Counted from the stretch's first letter, positions 53,632 to 62,484 are shown. The stretch is DNA of 64,000 nt from Bacillus sp. UNC438CL73TsuS30 (GCF_000482325.1 NZ_AXVA01000005.1:62001-126000), one strand, 5' to 3'. Program-made: numbers and translations. The notes: generated from the letters alone by a model not told the origin.

Positions 53632-53838
53632 ATGGCAAGCAACAATTCTAATCAACTTCTAGTTCCTGGTGTTGAACAAGCTCTTGACCAAATGAAATAC
53701 GAAATTGCTAATGAATTTGGTGTAAACCTTGGTGCTGATACTACTTCTCGTGCTAACGGTTCTGTTGGTGGAGAAATCACTAAGCGTTTAGTCGCTATGG
53801 CTGAGTCTCAATTAGGCGGAAGCGGATTTACTCGTTAA
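53632..53838 (+). CDS. sspA: Alpha/beta-type small acid-soluble spore protein
   Basis: A 68-aa DNA-coating protein of the dormant spore. It has the GPR protease site in [13 protein letters not shown] and the DNA-binding [17 protein letters not shown]. The position after thiI is that of B. subtilis sspA. The excellent AAGGAGGTGAT site is typical for these abundant proteins. A terminator follows. Confidence 0.95.
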   Translation: MASNNSNQLLVPGVEQALDQMKYEIANEFGVNLGADTTSRANGSVGGEITKRLVAMAESQLGGSGFTR

Positions 53839-53858
53839 CAAATAAATAATATGGCTAC

Positions 53859-53892
53859 AGAGAGCAGGATTTATTCCTGCTCTCTTCTTTTT
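53859..53892 (+). terminator. Terminator after sspA
   Basis: A perfect 11-bp stem AGAGAGCAGGA / TCCTGCTCTCT with a 5-nt loop, then TCTTTTTT. Confidence 0.88.
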
Positions 53893-54020
53893 TATATGAA
53901 TTGGAGCGGTAAATCAAATTACAACTAAAAAATGTTTTTCGAATAATAATAATTTAAAATTTTAGGACAATTTTGTATAATAAAATTGGATGTAAATTTT
54001 TATTGCTGAGGGGGAGAGTT

Positions 54021-55604
54021 ATGAAACGTGAGGATTTAATTGCACCGGAGAACTACAATCTTGTTTCTGAAGTAGAACGTTTTGCAAAAGACCCGAACAA
54101 ATTAGCATTAAAATGGGAAAATGAAACAGGTGAAACTAAACAGGTTACATATGAATCATTATTGAAAAAAGTAAATCAAGCAGGTAATGTGCTGATTCAG
54201 AATGGTTTACAAAAAGGTGACACAGTTTTAGTGATTGTTCCAAGACTGATTGAAGCCTATATTGTCTACCTCGCTGCATTAAAAGCCGGGATGGTGGTAA
54301 TTCCAAGTTCTGAAATGCTAAGAGAAAAGGATTTACAATACAGGATTACACATGGTGATGTTAAGGCTGTTATTAGTTATTATCCATACGTGGATCAATT
54401 TGAAAATATTAGTACTGCCCAATCTCTTGTGAAATTTTCCCTGGGAGGAAAAACGGAAGGTTGGAACCATCTGGATGAAGAAATGAAAGCGGCTTCAGAG
54501 AATTTTACCATTGCCGATACGAAAAGAGAAGATATGGCCTTTTTATCCTATACCTCGGGTACAACTGGGAATCCTAAAGGAGTGGTGCATACCCATGGTT
54601 GGGCATTTGCCCATCTGAAAACGGCTGCGTCTAAATGGCTTGGGATTAACGAAGGGGATACCGTTTGGGCAACGGCCGGTCCAGGCTGGCAAAAATGGAT
54701 TTGGAGTCCATTCTTATCAGTCCTTGGATCAGGCGCAACAGGTTTAATATATAATGGCAAATTTGAGCCTAAAAAGTATTTAAGCCTGCTGCAAAAATAC
54801 GATGTAAATGTTCTTTGCTGTACACCGACAGAATATCGATTAATGGCAAAGGTAGATAACCTCGCAGTATATCAATTGCCAAACCTTCATAGTGCGGTAT
54901 CCGCTGGGGAACCACTCAATCGCGAGGTAATTGATACCTTTAGGAAATACTTCCGTGTTGATGTTCGGGATGGCTATGGTCAAACAGAAAACACTTTACT
55001 TGTTGGGGTTACCAAGGGAATGCAGCTAAAACCTGGTTCCATGGGCAAACCAACTCCGGGAAACCGTGTTGAAATCATTAATGAAGAAGGACAAGTTTGT
55101 CAAGTAGGTGAGGTGGGCGATATTGCCGTTCATGTTGAAACGCCTGCTTTATTCAAAAAATATTATAAAGACTCGGAACGAACAGCGATGCAATTCCGTG
55201 GGGATTACTATGTAACGGGCGACAAAGCGAAAATGGACGAGGAAGGCTATTTCTGGTTTGAAGGGCGCGGCGATGATATAATCATTAGTTCCGGCTATAC
55301 AATTGGACCATTTGAAGTAGAGGATGCCCTTGTTAAACATCCATTTGTCAAAGAATGTGCCGTAGTGGGGAGTCCTGATGAAATACGCGGGTCTATTGTC
55401 AAAGCGTTTGTTGTTTTACAAGAAGGGGTTGATTCGAACAATCCTGAATTAACAAAGAATCTTCAAGAGCATGTAAAGGAGCTTACAGCACCATATAAGT
55501 ACCCTAGAAAGATTGAATATGTATCGGATCTTCCGAAAACCACCTCCGGAAAAATCCGCCGTATCGAACTTCGCCAAAAGGAAATGGAAGCTTTAAAAGG
55601 ATAA
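54021..55604 (+). CDS. ytcI: Acyl-CoA synthetase (YtcI/MbcS)
   Basis: A 527-aa AMP-forming acyl-CoA ligase. The motifs are YTSGTTGNPKGV, DGYGQTENTLLVG, YYVTGDKA and the C-terminal lysine in KTTSGKIRR. B. subtilis YtcI acts on branched short-chain acids (methylbutyryl-CoA synthetase) and is, as I recall, another target of AcuA acetylation; the matching lysine is present. ATG 54021 follows GAGGGGGAGA; the frame from 53973 lacks a ribosome site. A TATAAT (53976-53981) lies upstream. Confidence 0.88.
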   Translation: MKREDLIAPENYNLVSEVERFAKDPNKLALKWENETGETKQVTYESLLKKVNQAGNVLIQNGLQKGDTVLVIVPRLIEAYIVYLAALKAGMVVIPSSEMLREKDLQYRITHGDVKAVISYYPYVDQFENISTAQSLVKFSLGGKTEGWNHLDEEMKAASENFTIADTKREDMAFLSYTSGTTGNPKGVVHTHGWAFAHLKTAASKWLGINEGDTVWATAGPGWQKWIWSPFLSVLGSGATGLIYNGKFEPKKYLSLLQKYDVNVLCCTPTEYRLMAKVDNLAVYQLPNLHSAVSAGEPLNREVIDTFRKYFRVDVRDGYGQTENTLLVGVTKGMQLKPGSMGKPTPGNRVEIINEEGQVCQVGEVGDIAVHVETPALFKKYYKDSERTAMQFRGDYYVTGDKAKMDEEGYFWFEGRGDDIIISSGYTIGPFEVEDALVKHPFVKECAVVGSPDEIRGSIVKAFVVLQEGVDSNNPELTKNLQEHVKELTAPYKYPRKIEYVSDLPKTTSGKIRRIELRQKEMEALKG

Positions 55605-55616
55605 TTAGATCAAAAG

Positions 55617-55643
55617 ACAATCGGGAATCCCGGTTGTTTTTTA
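55617..55643 (+). terminator. Terminator after ytcI
   Basis: A 9-bp stem ACAATCGGG / CCCGGTTGT with one wobble pair and a 3-nt loop, then TTTTTTA. Confidence 0.8.
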
Positions 55644-55744
55644 TTTGGGCAAAAATTGGTGAATTAAAATTCCCCCTTTTCCTTCCGATTCACGTTATAA
55701 TAAATAATATTTCGAAACTAGAAAGATTGGGGAACAGAACAACA

Positions 55745-56674
55745 ATGAATAAATCAGAGATAAAAAAAGGAACCTTCCATGCCGGTTTCTCCTATTTCCT
55801 ATGGGGGCTGCTGCCCATCTATTGGAAGCTCATCGATCAAGTAAGTGCCTTTGAAATTCTTGCGAACCGAATTTTTTGGTCGTTTATTTTTATGATCCTA
55901 GTACTTTTATTAACAAGAAGATGGAGATTATTTACTCAAACCCTTAAAGGATTTGCACAAAATAAAAAACAGCTTTATGCCCTGGCAATTGCCTCGTTAT
56001 TAATAAGCATTAATTGGTTTGTCTATATTTGGGCAGTTAACAGCGGTCATATGCTTGAAGCAAGCCTTGGCTATTATATCAATCCGCTCGTGAGTGTCCT
56101 TTTGGGAATGATTGTCCTAAAAGAAAAATTGTCAATTGCACAATATATCTCATTTGGCCTAGCCACTATTGGAGTGTTGATCATTTCAATTTCCCATGGG
56201 AAATTTCCTTGGATTGCCATTAGTCTAGCACTTTCTTTTGGGTTATACGGTCTTGCAAAAAAATTAATCAATGTAGAGTCAGCCGTGGGATTAACCCTTG
56301 AAACATTAGTTGTTGCACCGATTGCAGCAATATATATGTGTTTCCTATTTATTAACGGTACGAATTCATTTTTATCAGCAAGTGCGGTAACCGATTTACT
56401 TTTAATAGGAGCCGGAGCGGCAACGGCTGTACCACTGCTTTATTTTGCAAAAGGTGCACAAAAAATTCCGTTATCCTTACTTGGATTCTTACAATACATT
56501 GCGCCGACTTTAACCTTAATTTTAGGGGTCTTTGTCTATAAAGAACATTTTTCAAAAACACAGCTGCTTTCCTTTATTTTTATTTGGTCCGCTTTAACCA
56601 TTTATTCTTTATCTAAAACAAAACTATTTCCTCAGAGAGGATTAAATATCCAAAAGGAAAAATTAAACGGTTAA
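55745..56674 (+). CDS. rarD: EamA-family transporter RarD
   Basis: A 309-aa membrane protein with ten predicted helices in two EamA repeats. The RarD branch is indicated by the start GTFHAGFSYFLWGLLPIYWKLI and the segment LEASLGYYINPLVSVLLGM. RarD proteins were named for chloramphenicol sensitivity; the natural substrate is unknown. ATG 55745 starts just before the first conserved helix; its ribosome site is weak. The frame upstream to 55634 is not family-like. Confidence 0.85.
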   Translation: MNKSEIKKGTFHAGFSYFLWGLLPIYWKLIDQVSAFEILANRIFWSFIFMILVLLLTRRWRLFTQTLKGFAQNKKQLYALAIASLLISINWFVYIWAVNSGHMLEASLGYYINPLVSVLLGMIVLKEKLSIAQYISFGLATIGVLIISISHGKFPWIAISLALSFGLYGLAKKLINVESAVGLTLETLVVAPIAAIYMCFLFINGTNSFLSASAVTDLLLIGAGAATAVPLLYFAKGAQKIPLSLLGFLQYIAPTLTLILGVFVYKEHFSKTQLLSFIFIWSALTIYSLSKTKLFPQRGLNIQKEKLNG

Positions 56675-56675
56675 A

Positions 56676-56711
56676 AAAAGCAGCCACCCGAGATTTAGGG
56701 TGGCTGCTTTT
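56676..56711. terminator. Bidirectional terminator between rarD and nadK2
   Basis: A perfect 14-bp stem AAAAGCAGCCACCC / GGGTGGCTGCTTTT with an 8-nt loop. Confidence 0.92.
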
Positions 56712-57510
56712 ATAGGAATTGTCTTTTCACTTTATGCCAGAATGAATTGTCTTTTAATTTAAGCGTCTTAATTTTTTTATTGCTCATTTTTATTTGAATT
56801 TTTTCCACATGGCGAATACTTAATGCTTCATTGTCCATTCCCATTACGGGATGGTCATTTCCTTCTGAAATCACTTTAAGTGTCAGCGTACGTTCATCTC
56901 CAATGATAAAGGAAGACCCCAGTGTTCGGTACCGATTATTATTTAACGAAGCAACTTCACTGATTTGCATACAGGAAAGTAATGGGTCAACAACGGAACC
57001 ATTTAGTGATTTATTATAAGCAGTGCTGCCTGTAGGTGTGGCCACCACCAGCCCGTCTCCACGGAAGGTTTCAAAATGCAGCTGGTCAATGAACACGTCA
57101 ATTACCAGCGTTTTAATAATGGAGGAGCGGATGCTGAACTCATTCAAACATGGGAACATCCCTTGTCCATCCACTGTCACTTCAAGAAGAGGGTAACGAC
57201 GGACTTCAAATTGTTCATTTACGGAAGCTTCAACCATTTTTGAGGTATCATCAATCCGAAAATCACAGTACATACTTAAATTTCTAGTCGTGGAAATACC
57301 AGCGTAAAGACAATCCTCTCTAAAACCTGTTTTCCGGACGGCCTGCAGGAAAGTTCCGTCATGCCCGATGCTGGCAATAATATTTGCTTTCAGTTGATCA
57401 TCAACAATCGTAAAACCATATTGTTCAGCTAACTCATAAATATGCGAGGCTTTTGAAAGCATATCGGCATCACGTGTGTGGTAAAAGTAAATATTGCGGC
57501 GACTTTCCAT
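56710..57510 (-). CDS. nadK2: NAD kinase 2 (YtdI/PpnKB type)
   Basis: A 266-aa NAD kinase. The catalytic loop reads SIGHDGTFLQAV: Asp51 is present, but the second Gly of the near-universal GGDGT is His50. The NAD-binding LNEFSIRSS, FRGDGLVVATPTGSTAYNKS and GMDNEALS motifs are intact. Length and C-terminus (KDNSFWHKVKRQFL) match B. subtilis YtdI. It is monocistronic, convergent with rarD, with GGAGG before the ATG. The unusual His is described under findings. Confidence 0.9.
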   Translation of the reverse strand: MESRRNIYFYHTRDADMLSKASHIYELAEQYGFTIVDDQLKANIIASIGHDGTFLQAVRKTGFREDCLYAGISTTRNLSMYCDFRIDDTSKMVEASVNEQFEVRRYPLLEVTVDGQGMFPCLNEFSIRSSIIKTLVIDVFIDQLHFETFRGDGLVVATPTGSTAYNKSLNGSVVDPLLSCMQISEVASLNNNRYRTLGSSFIIGDERTLTLKVISEGNDHPVMGMDNEALSIRHVEKIQIKMSNKKIKTLKLKDNSFWHKVKRQFL

Positions 57511-57672
57511 AAATGAACCTCCTTAATACAAAATGAATTTCCAATTTTTAACCTTTTTAAAAATATCTTTTGATAAAATGATGATAATCTTATTTAGTTT
57601 AGCATTTTTTTGAAACAATATGAAAATACGGACGTAAATTTAACTGGATTGACACAGGTAGGGGGAAAGAAT

Positions 57673-58683
57673 ATGAATGGAAAACGCTGGGCAGCACTCG
57701 GAATTGCAGCAGCACTATTTTTTGTCTCAGTGGTTATTAACTTTTTATCAGCTTTTGCCTTTAAGGGGATTGAGACGGATATAGGTGAATTTTTATCAAC
57801 AAGTGAGCAGCCTTTTACTGAAGAGGTAGTTAAAGATGGAAGCGAGCTAAAAAAAATTGCGGTCCTGGATGTGGATGGGGTGATTCAAGATACGGGTGAA
57901 ACAGCCTCTTTATTACAAAGTTCCGGCTATAACCATCAGGACTTTATGAAAAAATTAAACTTTATCAAAGAGGATGATACCGTCAAGGGCATCATCATAA
58001 AGGTCAATTCTCCCGGGGGTGGAGTCGTCGAAAGTGCCGAGATCCATGATAAACTAGCGGAGATTCAAAAAGATACGAAAAAACCGGTCTATATTTCAAT
58101 GGGGTCAATGGCAGCTTCGGGAGGATATTATATTTCAACAGCAGCTAAAAGGATTTATGCAAGTCCAGAAACACTTACGGGGTCTCTTGGAGTTATTATG
58201 GAAGGGATCAATTATGAAGGATTAGCGAAGAAATATGGCGTCGATTTTGTCACGATTAAAAGTGGAAAATATAAAGACATTATGAGTCCAACTAGAAAAA
58301 TGACCGAGGAAGAGCGGCAAATTCTCCAAAGAATGATTAACAATTCGTATCAGGGATTTGTCAAGGTTATATCTGAGGGCCGCCATTTAAGTATTGACCA
58401 GGTAAAAAAGATTGCCGATGGGAGAGTTTATGACGGTCGGCAGGCGAAAGAATTGAATTTAATTGATGGCTATGGATATTTGGATGATGTTATTAAGAAA
58501 ATGAAAAAGGATGAAAATTTGAAGGGAGCAAAGGTTATTCGCTATTCAGAAGACCTTGGATTTGGTTCATTATTCAGTATGCAGGTTCATAAATGGATGG
58601 GAGAAAACGCGGACATGGCCGGAATGTTAAAAATTCTCTCTAAACCCAATTCACCAAGGCTCATGTATCTTTATGCGGAATAG
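57673..58683 (+). CDS. sppA: Signal peptide peptidase SppA
   Basis: A 336-aa membrane-anchored serine protease that degrades leftover signal peptides. One N-terminal helix (about residues 5-27) precedes the S49 domain. The catalytic dyad is Ser149 in MAASGGYY and Lys201 in SGKYKDIMSP, the same 52-residue spacing as the B. subtilis S147/K199 pair. ATG 57673 follows AGGGGGAAAG; the frame from 57610 adds 21 residues without a ribosome site. It is followed after 11 bp by the gene for its inhibitor. Confidence 0.93.
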   Translation: MNGKRWAALGIAAALFFVSVVINFLSAFAFKGIETDIGEFLSTSEQPFTEEVVKDGSELKKIAVLDVDGVIQDTGETASLLQSSGYNHQDFMKKLNFIKEDDTVKGIIIKVNSPGGGVVESAEIHDKLAEIQKDTKKPVYISMGSMAASGGYYISTAAKRIYASPETLTGSLGVIMEGINYEGLAKKYGVDFVTIKSGKYKDIMSPTRKMTEEERQILQRMINNSYQGFVKVISEGRHLSIDQVKKIADGRVYDGRQAKELNLIDGYGYLDDVIKKMKKDENLKGAKVIRYSEDLGFGSLFSMQVHKWMGENADMAGMLKILSKPNSPRLMYLYAE

Positions 58684-58694
58684 GGGCGAAGTAG

Positions 58695-59255
58695 ATGGAA
58701 AGCAATTATAATCAAGAAAACAAAAATCAAATAGAAGATCGTCGCTCCGAAGAAATGATGATACATCAAGAAGAAGAGATTAACAGCGAAAACAAGGTTC
58801 AACTAAAAACGGAAACGATAGAAGAATTACCACAATATCCAATTCGATATGCCGGATTTTGGATGCGTTTTTGGGCATATCTACTTGACTTAATTATAGT
58901 TGGGAGCCTAGTCAGGCTGTTGATTAAGCCTGTATTTCGCATACTTGACATCTCTTTAGCTGCATTTAATATGTTTGCTCCAATTTCTATTGCTTCTGCG
59001 GTTATTTTTTATTTATATTTTGTCTTGATGACGAAATATTTCCAGCAGACACTTGGCAAAATGGTATTTGGGATAAAAGTAGTTGATTTGAATAAGGATC
59101 AATTAACTTGGGGAACTGTTTTATTCCGTGAATGGATCGGCCGCTTTATTTCGGCGACAATCATTGTCGGATATGTAATAACTGCCTTTCTCCCGAAAAA
59201 GCAAGGATTGCACGATCTCTTTTCAGACACTTCGGTAATCCATATAGAAAAATAA
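58695..59255 (+). CDS. yteJ: RDD-family membrane protein YteJ (SppA inhibitor SppI)
   Basis: A 186-aa protein. A polar, glutamate-rich N-terminus of about 48 residues precedes an RDD domain with three membrane helices (YAGFWMRFWAYLLDLIIVGS; TLGKMVFGIKVVD). In B. subtilis YteJ, renamed SppI, binds SppA and inhibits it. Its place directly downstream of sppA fits that pairing. A hairpin terminator follows. Confidence 0.88.
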   Translation: MESNYNQENKNQIEDRRSEEMMIHQEEEINSENKVQLKTETIEELPQYPIRYAGFWMRFWAYLLDLIIVGSLVRLLIKPVFRILDISLAAFNMFAPISIASAVIFYLYFVLMTKYFQQTLGKMVFGIKVVDLNKDQLTWGTVLFREWIGRFISATIIVGYVITAFLPKKQGLHDLFSDTSVIHIEK

Positions 59256-59263
59256 TTTTTAAG

Positions 59264-59298
59264 CCTTTCAACTTTTTGTTGAAGGGTTTATTTTTTTT
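59264..59298 (+). terminator. Terminator after yteJ
   Basis: A 9-bp stem CCTTTCAAC / GTTGAAGGG with a T5 loop, then TTTATTTTTTTT. Confidence 0.8.
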
Positions 59299-59339
59299 CC
59301 TTAAAGCCATACTAATAGGCTGAAAGGCTGTGAATAAAA

Positions 59340-60032
59340 TTGATCTGGGTCCTTTTAATCTTTTTGATTCTTTTGCTCTTATTCTTACTAATTATTTTTA
59401 CAAAGCTGACCATTACAGTGAATTATTATCACTATAACGACAATGATGACTTTAAGATTGAGTTCAGGATTTGGTTTGGCCTAATTAAATTTAAAAAACA
59501 TATTCCATTGATTAAAGTCGATGATAATTCACCAAGTATTGTTGTCAAAGGGAAAAAGAAAAAAGACCATTCTTCTAAAAAGTCCTCAAATGAAGAGGTA
59601 CATCAAATTACCCCCGATGATATGATGACGAATTATAAAAATACAAGAGAAATCCTTAACCATATAATTGGTATGCATGTAATCATCCGTAAGTTTTTTA
59701 GGAAGGTCTCTATAAAACAATTTGAATGGCATACGATGTTTGGGGTCGGGGATGCCGCACATACAGGAGTATTATGTGGAGGACTTTGGACGATTAAAGG
59801 GGGGATTGTCGGTTTACTAAGTAACTATTTTAATTTAAAAGAAATGCCTATTTTACAGGTTACACCACACTTTCAAGCAACCGTTATTCAAACACAATTT
59901 TCATGTATGTTTCAGTTTCGAATCGGGCAAGCTATTTTAGCAGGATTAAAACTAATAAAATTCTGGAAGGGCGGACGCCCAAAATTAAAATCAAACACTA
60001 ATTTTTCAAAGGAAAAAACTAAATCCGTTTGA
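59340..60032 (+). CDS. ytfI: DUF2953 membrane protein (YtfI)
   Basis: A 230-aa protein with one N-terminal helix (IWVLLIFLILLLLFLLIIF) and an outside domain containing a lysine-rich patch and FEWHTMFGVGDAAHTGVLCGGLW, the DUF2953 core. It starts at TTG with a weak ribosome site. The ytfJ/gerW gene follows after 17 bp, and the two are conserved neighbours in Bacillus. A role in sporulation is inferred only from that partner. Confidence 0.82.
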   Translation: MIWVLLIFLILLLLFLLIIFTKLTITVNYYHYNDNDDFKIEFRIWFGLIKFKKHIPLIKVDDNSPSIVVKGKKKKDHSSKKSSNEEVHQITPDDMMTNYKNTREILNHIIGMHVIIRKFFRKVSIKQFEWHTMFGVGDAAHTGVLCGGLWTIKGGIVGLLSNYFNLKEMPILQVTPHFQATVIQTQFSCMFQFRIGQAILAGLKLIKFWKGGRPKLKSNTNFSKEKTKSV

Positions 60033-60049
60033 AAGAGGAGGAAACTACG

Positions 60050-60541
60050 ATGTCTGACCATCCAATTCAAGGTTTGATGACAACGGCAATGGAAAGCTTA
60101 AAAGAAATGATTGATGTGAATACAATTATCGGGGATCCTGTTGAAACCCCGGATGGAAGTGTTATTTTAACAGTTTCAAAGGTTGGTTTTGGATTTGCGG
60201 CCGGTGGAAGTGAATTTAAAGGCGGCGGCGGAGGTCAACAGGGTCAGGCGCAAAATCAGGGCCAGAATCAAGGGCAAAGCCAAAATCAGTCAAGCCTCCC
60301 ATTCGGTGGAGGAAGTGGAGCCGGGGTTTCTATTACACCTATTGCCTTTTTGATTGTAAATTCTCAAGGCGTGAAAATGCTCCATTTAGACGAAAGCACT
60401 CATTTGTACGAGAAAATATTAGAACTGGCACCACAGGCTGTGGATAAAATCCAGCAAATGTTTTCGAAAAGGGATCACCAACAATCAGGCAACCTGCAAA
60501 ATAGCCATCAGTCTCAAGAAAAACATGATCTTGATTTATAA
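60050..60541 (+). CDS. ytfJ: GerW-family sporulation protein (YtfJ)
   Basis: A 163-aa protein. The family core is HPIQGLMTTAMESLKEMIDVNTIIGDP, VSKVGFGFAAGGSEF and SITPIAFLIVNSQGVKMLHL. Between these is a flexible glycine/glutamine/asparagine linker (about residues 62-90). YtfJ is a forespore protein linked to germination in B. subtilis. ATG 60050 has GAGGAGG upstream; the TTG at 60029 lies within the end of ytfI. Confidence 0.9.
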   Translation: MSDHPIQGLMTTAMESLKEMIDVNTIIGDPVETPDGSVILTVSKVGFGFAAGGSEFKGGGGGQQGQAQNQGQNQGQSQNQSSLPFGGGSGAGVSITPIAFLIVNSQGVKMLHLDESTHLYEKILELAPQAVDKIQQMFSKRDHQQSGNLQNSHQSQEKHDLDL

Positions 60542-60542
60542 T

Positions 60543-60583
60543 GAAAAGGTTAATCTTCCAAGAAAAGGAGGATTAACTTTTTT
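60543..60583 (+). terminator. Terminator after ytfJ
   Basis: An imperfect stem AAAGGTTAATCTTCC / GGAGGATTAACTTTT, followed by TTC. Confidence 0.6.
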
Positions 60584-60610
60584 CATGGTTAGGTTTTCAG
60601 GTTGAAATAA

Positions 60611-60639
60611 TTGCAAAAAAGATTCTGAAAAGATATATT
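60611..60639 (+). promoter_or_regulatory. Promoter of tpx
   Basis: TTGCAA (60611-60616), 17-bp spacer, TATATT (60634-60639), with the AAGGAGG ribosome site downstream. Confidence 0.6.
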
Positions 60640-60710
60640 TACACTGTACATATTAGCGGTATGACATTAAATTGCCGCTCAATTTGATAAAAACAAAGGA
60701 GGATGTAAAT

Positions 60711-61211
60711 ATGGCAAACGTGACATTTGGCGGTAAGGCGGTAACATTATTAGGCAGTGAGGTAAAGGTAGGGGAAAAGGCACCTAATTTTACTGTGCTC
60801 GCAAACGATCGTTCAGAGGTTACTTTAAATGATACAAAGGGACAGGTGCGTTTAATTACTTCTGTACCTTCTTTGGATACAGGTGTATGTGATGCAGAAA
60901 CACGTCGTTTTAACGAGGAAGCAAACAATTTAGGGAATGTAAAAATCCTAACAATCAGCTGTGATCTTCCATTTGCACAAAAGCGCTGGTGTGGAGCGAA
61001 CGGAATCGAGAACGTACAGACATTATCCGATCATCGTGACCTTTCTTTCGGTGAAGCATATGGTGTTGCTATGCAAGAACATAGATTATTAGCACGTGCA
61101 GTGTTCGTGGTTGATTCCAGTGATACTGTGACATATGTTGAATATGTGAGTGAAGCAACTCATCATCCTAATTATGAAGCAGCAATCGAAGCAGCTAAAA
61201 GTGCGAAATAA
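60711..61211 (+). CDS. tpx: Thiol peroxidase
   Basis: A 166-aa atypical 2-Cys peroxiredoxin that reduces lipid and alkyl hydroperoxides using thioredoxin. The peroxidatic Cys60 is in SLDTGVCDAETRRF and the resolving Cys94 in KRWCGANG; a third Cys84 lies in ISCDLPF. Length and both key positions match the Tpx family. ATG 60711 follows AAGGAGGATG; the frame from 60672 is unsupported. Confidence 0.95.
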   Translation: MANVTFGGKAVTLLGSEVKVGEKAPNFTVLANDRSEVTLNDTKGQVRLITSVPSLDTGVCDAETRRFNEEANNLGNVKILTISCDLPFAQKRWCGANGIENVQTLSDHRDLSFGEAYGVAMQEHRLLARAVFVVDSSDTVTYVEYVSEATHHPNYEAAIEAAKSAK

Positions 61212-61224
61212 TTAAATGTAGAGG

Positions 61225-61253
61225 AGGCCTCGTCAATGGCGGGGTCTTTTTTG
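61225..61253 (+). terminator. Terminator after tpx
   Basis: A short stem GGCCTCG / CGGGGTC with wobble pairs, then TTTTTTG. Confidence 0.6.
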
Positions 61254-61272
61254 ATTATATGGAGGTTATAGG

Positions 61273-62265
61273 ATGAAAGTTTCTCCAGTTGAAGAGCTTT
61301 TTACGGTATTCAATCAAACGGCACTTGTGATTCAAGAAGAATTGGAATGCAGCTTTTTAGAGGCATTGGCTGAAACAGGGGAGAACCTTTTTCACGGTTC
61401 TATCCTTCAGGAGGAGTTAAGTGAATTAACCGTAAAAAGACTAAAAAAACATTATGAAGAAATTCAGATAAATAATTATTCAAATGAAGAAATTCGAAAA
61501 GCGTACCAGCTTGTGATTTTAAAAGGGATGCAGGAAAATGTGCAGCCAAATCATCAAATGACGCCTGATTCGATTGGTATGCTCATTGGTTATTTAGTTC
61601 AAAAGTTTGGCGTGCAACCATCAATGCGCTTGCTTGATCTGGCAATTGGAACAGGTAATTTATTAACGACTGTATTAAACCATTTACAAAAGGAAGTGGT
61701 TTCCATCGGCGTTGAGGTTGATGACCTTTTAATAAGGCTGGCTTATGTGAATGCGAATTTGCAACAGCATCCCGTAGAGCTTTTCAATCAGGATAGCCTT
61801 GAGCCATTATTTATTGATCCAGTTGATGTGGTAATAGGAGATTTACCTGTTGGGTACTATCCGAATGATGTTCGGGCCGCCGACTATCAATTACAGGCAA
61901 AAGAAGGGCATTCCTTTTCACACCATCTTTTTATTGAACAAAGTGTCAAGCACACAAAACCAGGCGGGTATCTCTTTTTCCTTGTGCCAAATACACTTTT
62001 TGAAAGTGACCAGGCAGGAGGGCTTCACGAATTTATAAAGGAACATGTAATTATACAAGGGTTCCTTCAATTACCAAATAGTATCTTTAAAAATAAGAGT
62101 ACGGCAAAAAGTATTTTAGTTTTGCAGAAGAAGGGTGAGGAAGTAAAGCCTCCAAAGCAGGCTTTACTTGTTAATCTGCCAAGTCTGTCAAATGCTGCAG
62201 AAATGGATAAAATCTTATTAAAAATGGACAAATGGTTCCAAGAGAATAAACCAAAAAACCGATAA
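61273..62265 (+). CDS. ytxK: Class I SAM-dependent methyltransferase YtxK
   Basis: A 330-aa protein related to N6-adenine DNA methylases. An N-terminal helical part (1-100) precedes the SAM motif LLDLAIGTGNLLTTVL. The position of the catalytic N/D-P-P-Y/F motif reads GDLPVGYYPND, so the tetrapeptide is DLPV rather than NPPY. It lies directly before ackA, as in B. subtilis. Its substrate is not established; an effect on competence has been reported for YtxK. The ATG follows TGGAGG. Confidence 0.85.
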   Translation: MKVSPVEELFTVFNQTALVIQEELECSFLEALAETGENLFHGSILQEELSELTVKRLKKHYEEIQINNYSNEEIRKAYQLVILKGMQENVQPNHQMTPDSIGMLIGYLVQKFGVQPSMRLLDLAIGTGNLLTTVLNHLQKEVVSIGVEVDDLLIRLAYVNANLQQHPVELFNQDSLEPLFIDPVDVVIGDLPVGYYPNDVRAADYQLQAKEGHSFSHHLFIEQSVKHTKPGGYLFFLVPNTLFESDQAGGLHEFIKEHVIIQGFLQLPNSIFKNKSTAKSILVLQKKGEEVKPPKQALLVNLPSLSNAAEMDKILLKMDKWFQENKPKNR

Positions 62266-62279
62266 AATATCGGTTTTTT
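62253..62279 (+). terminator. Terminator after ytxK
   Basis: A perfect 12-bp stem AAAAAACCGATA / TATCGGTTTTTT with a 3-nt loop, overlapping the stop codon. Confidence 0.88.
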
Positions 62280-62326
62280 GTTTTTTATTAATAGTACAAA
62301 AAATTTGAATAAAATTATATTTTAGA

Positions 62327-62340
62327 TGTAACCGCTGACA
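62327..62340 (+). promoter_or_regulatory. cre site (CcpA) upstream of ackA
   Basis: TGTAACCGCTGACA fits TGWAANCGNTNWCA at all 14 positions. Its centre is about 55 bp upstream of the predicted transcription start, the position from which CcpA activates ackA in B. subtilis. Confidence 0.88.
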
Positions 62341-62353
62341 CTTAAATTACTCC

Positions 62354-62382
62354 TTGAAATGTGACAAATCGAGTGTTTAAAT
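62354..62382 (+). promoter_or_regulatory. Promoter of ackA
   Basis: TTGAAA (62354-62359), 17-bp spacer, TTAAAT (62377-62382), with a leader of about 95 nt. Confidence 0.65.
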
Positions 62383-62484
62383 GAGTAATTGAGAGATATA
62401 TTCAATTTCGGTTTGCAAAGGTTAAAGATGTGCGAAAAGAGTCCTTTAAAACCGATGTTTTTATATAGAAGGAGCTGTAGCAAA

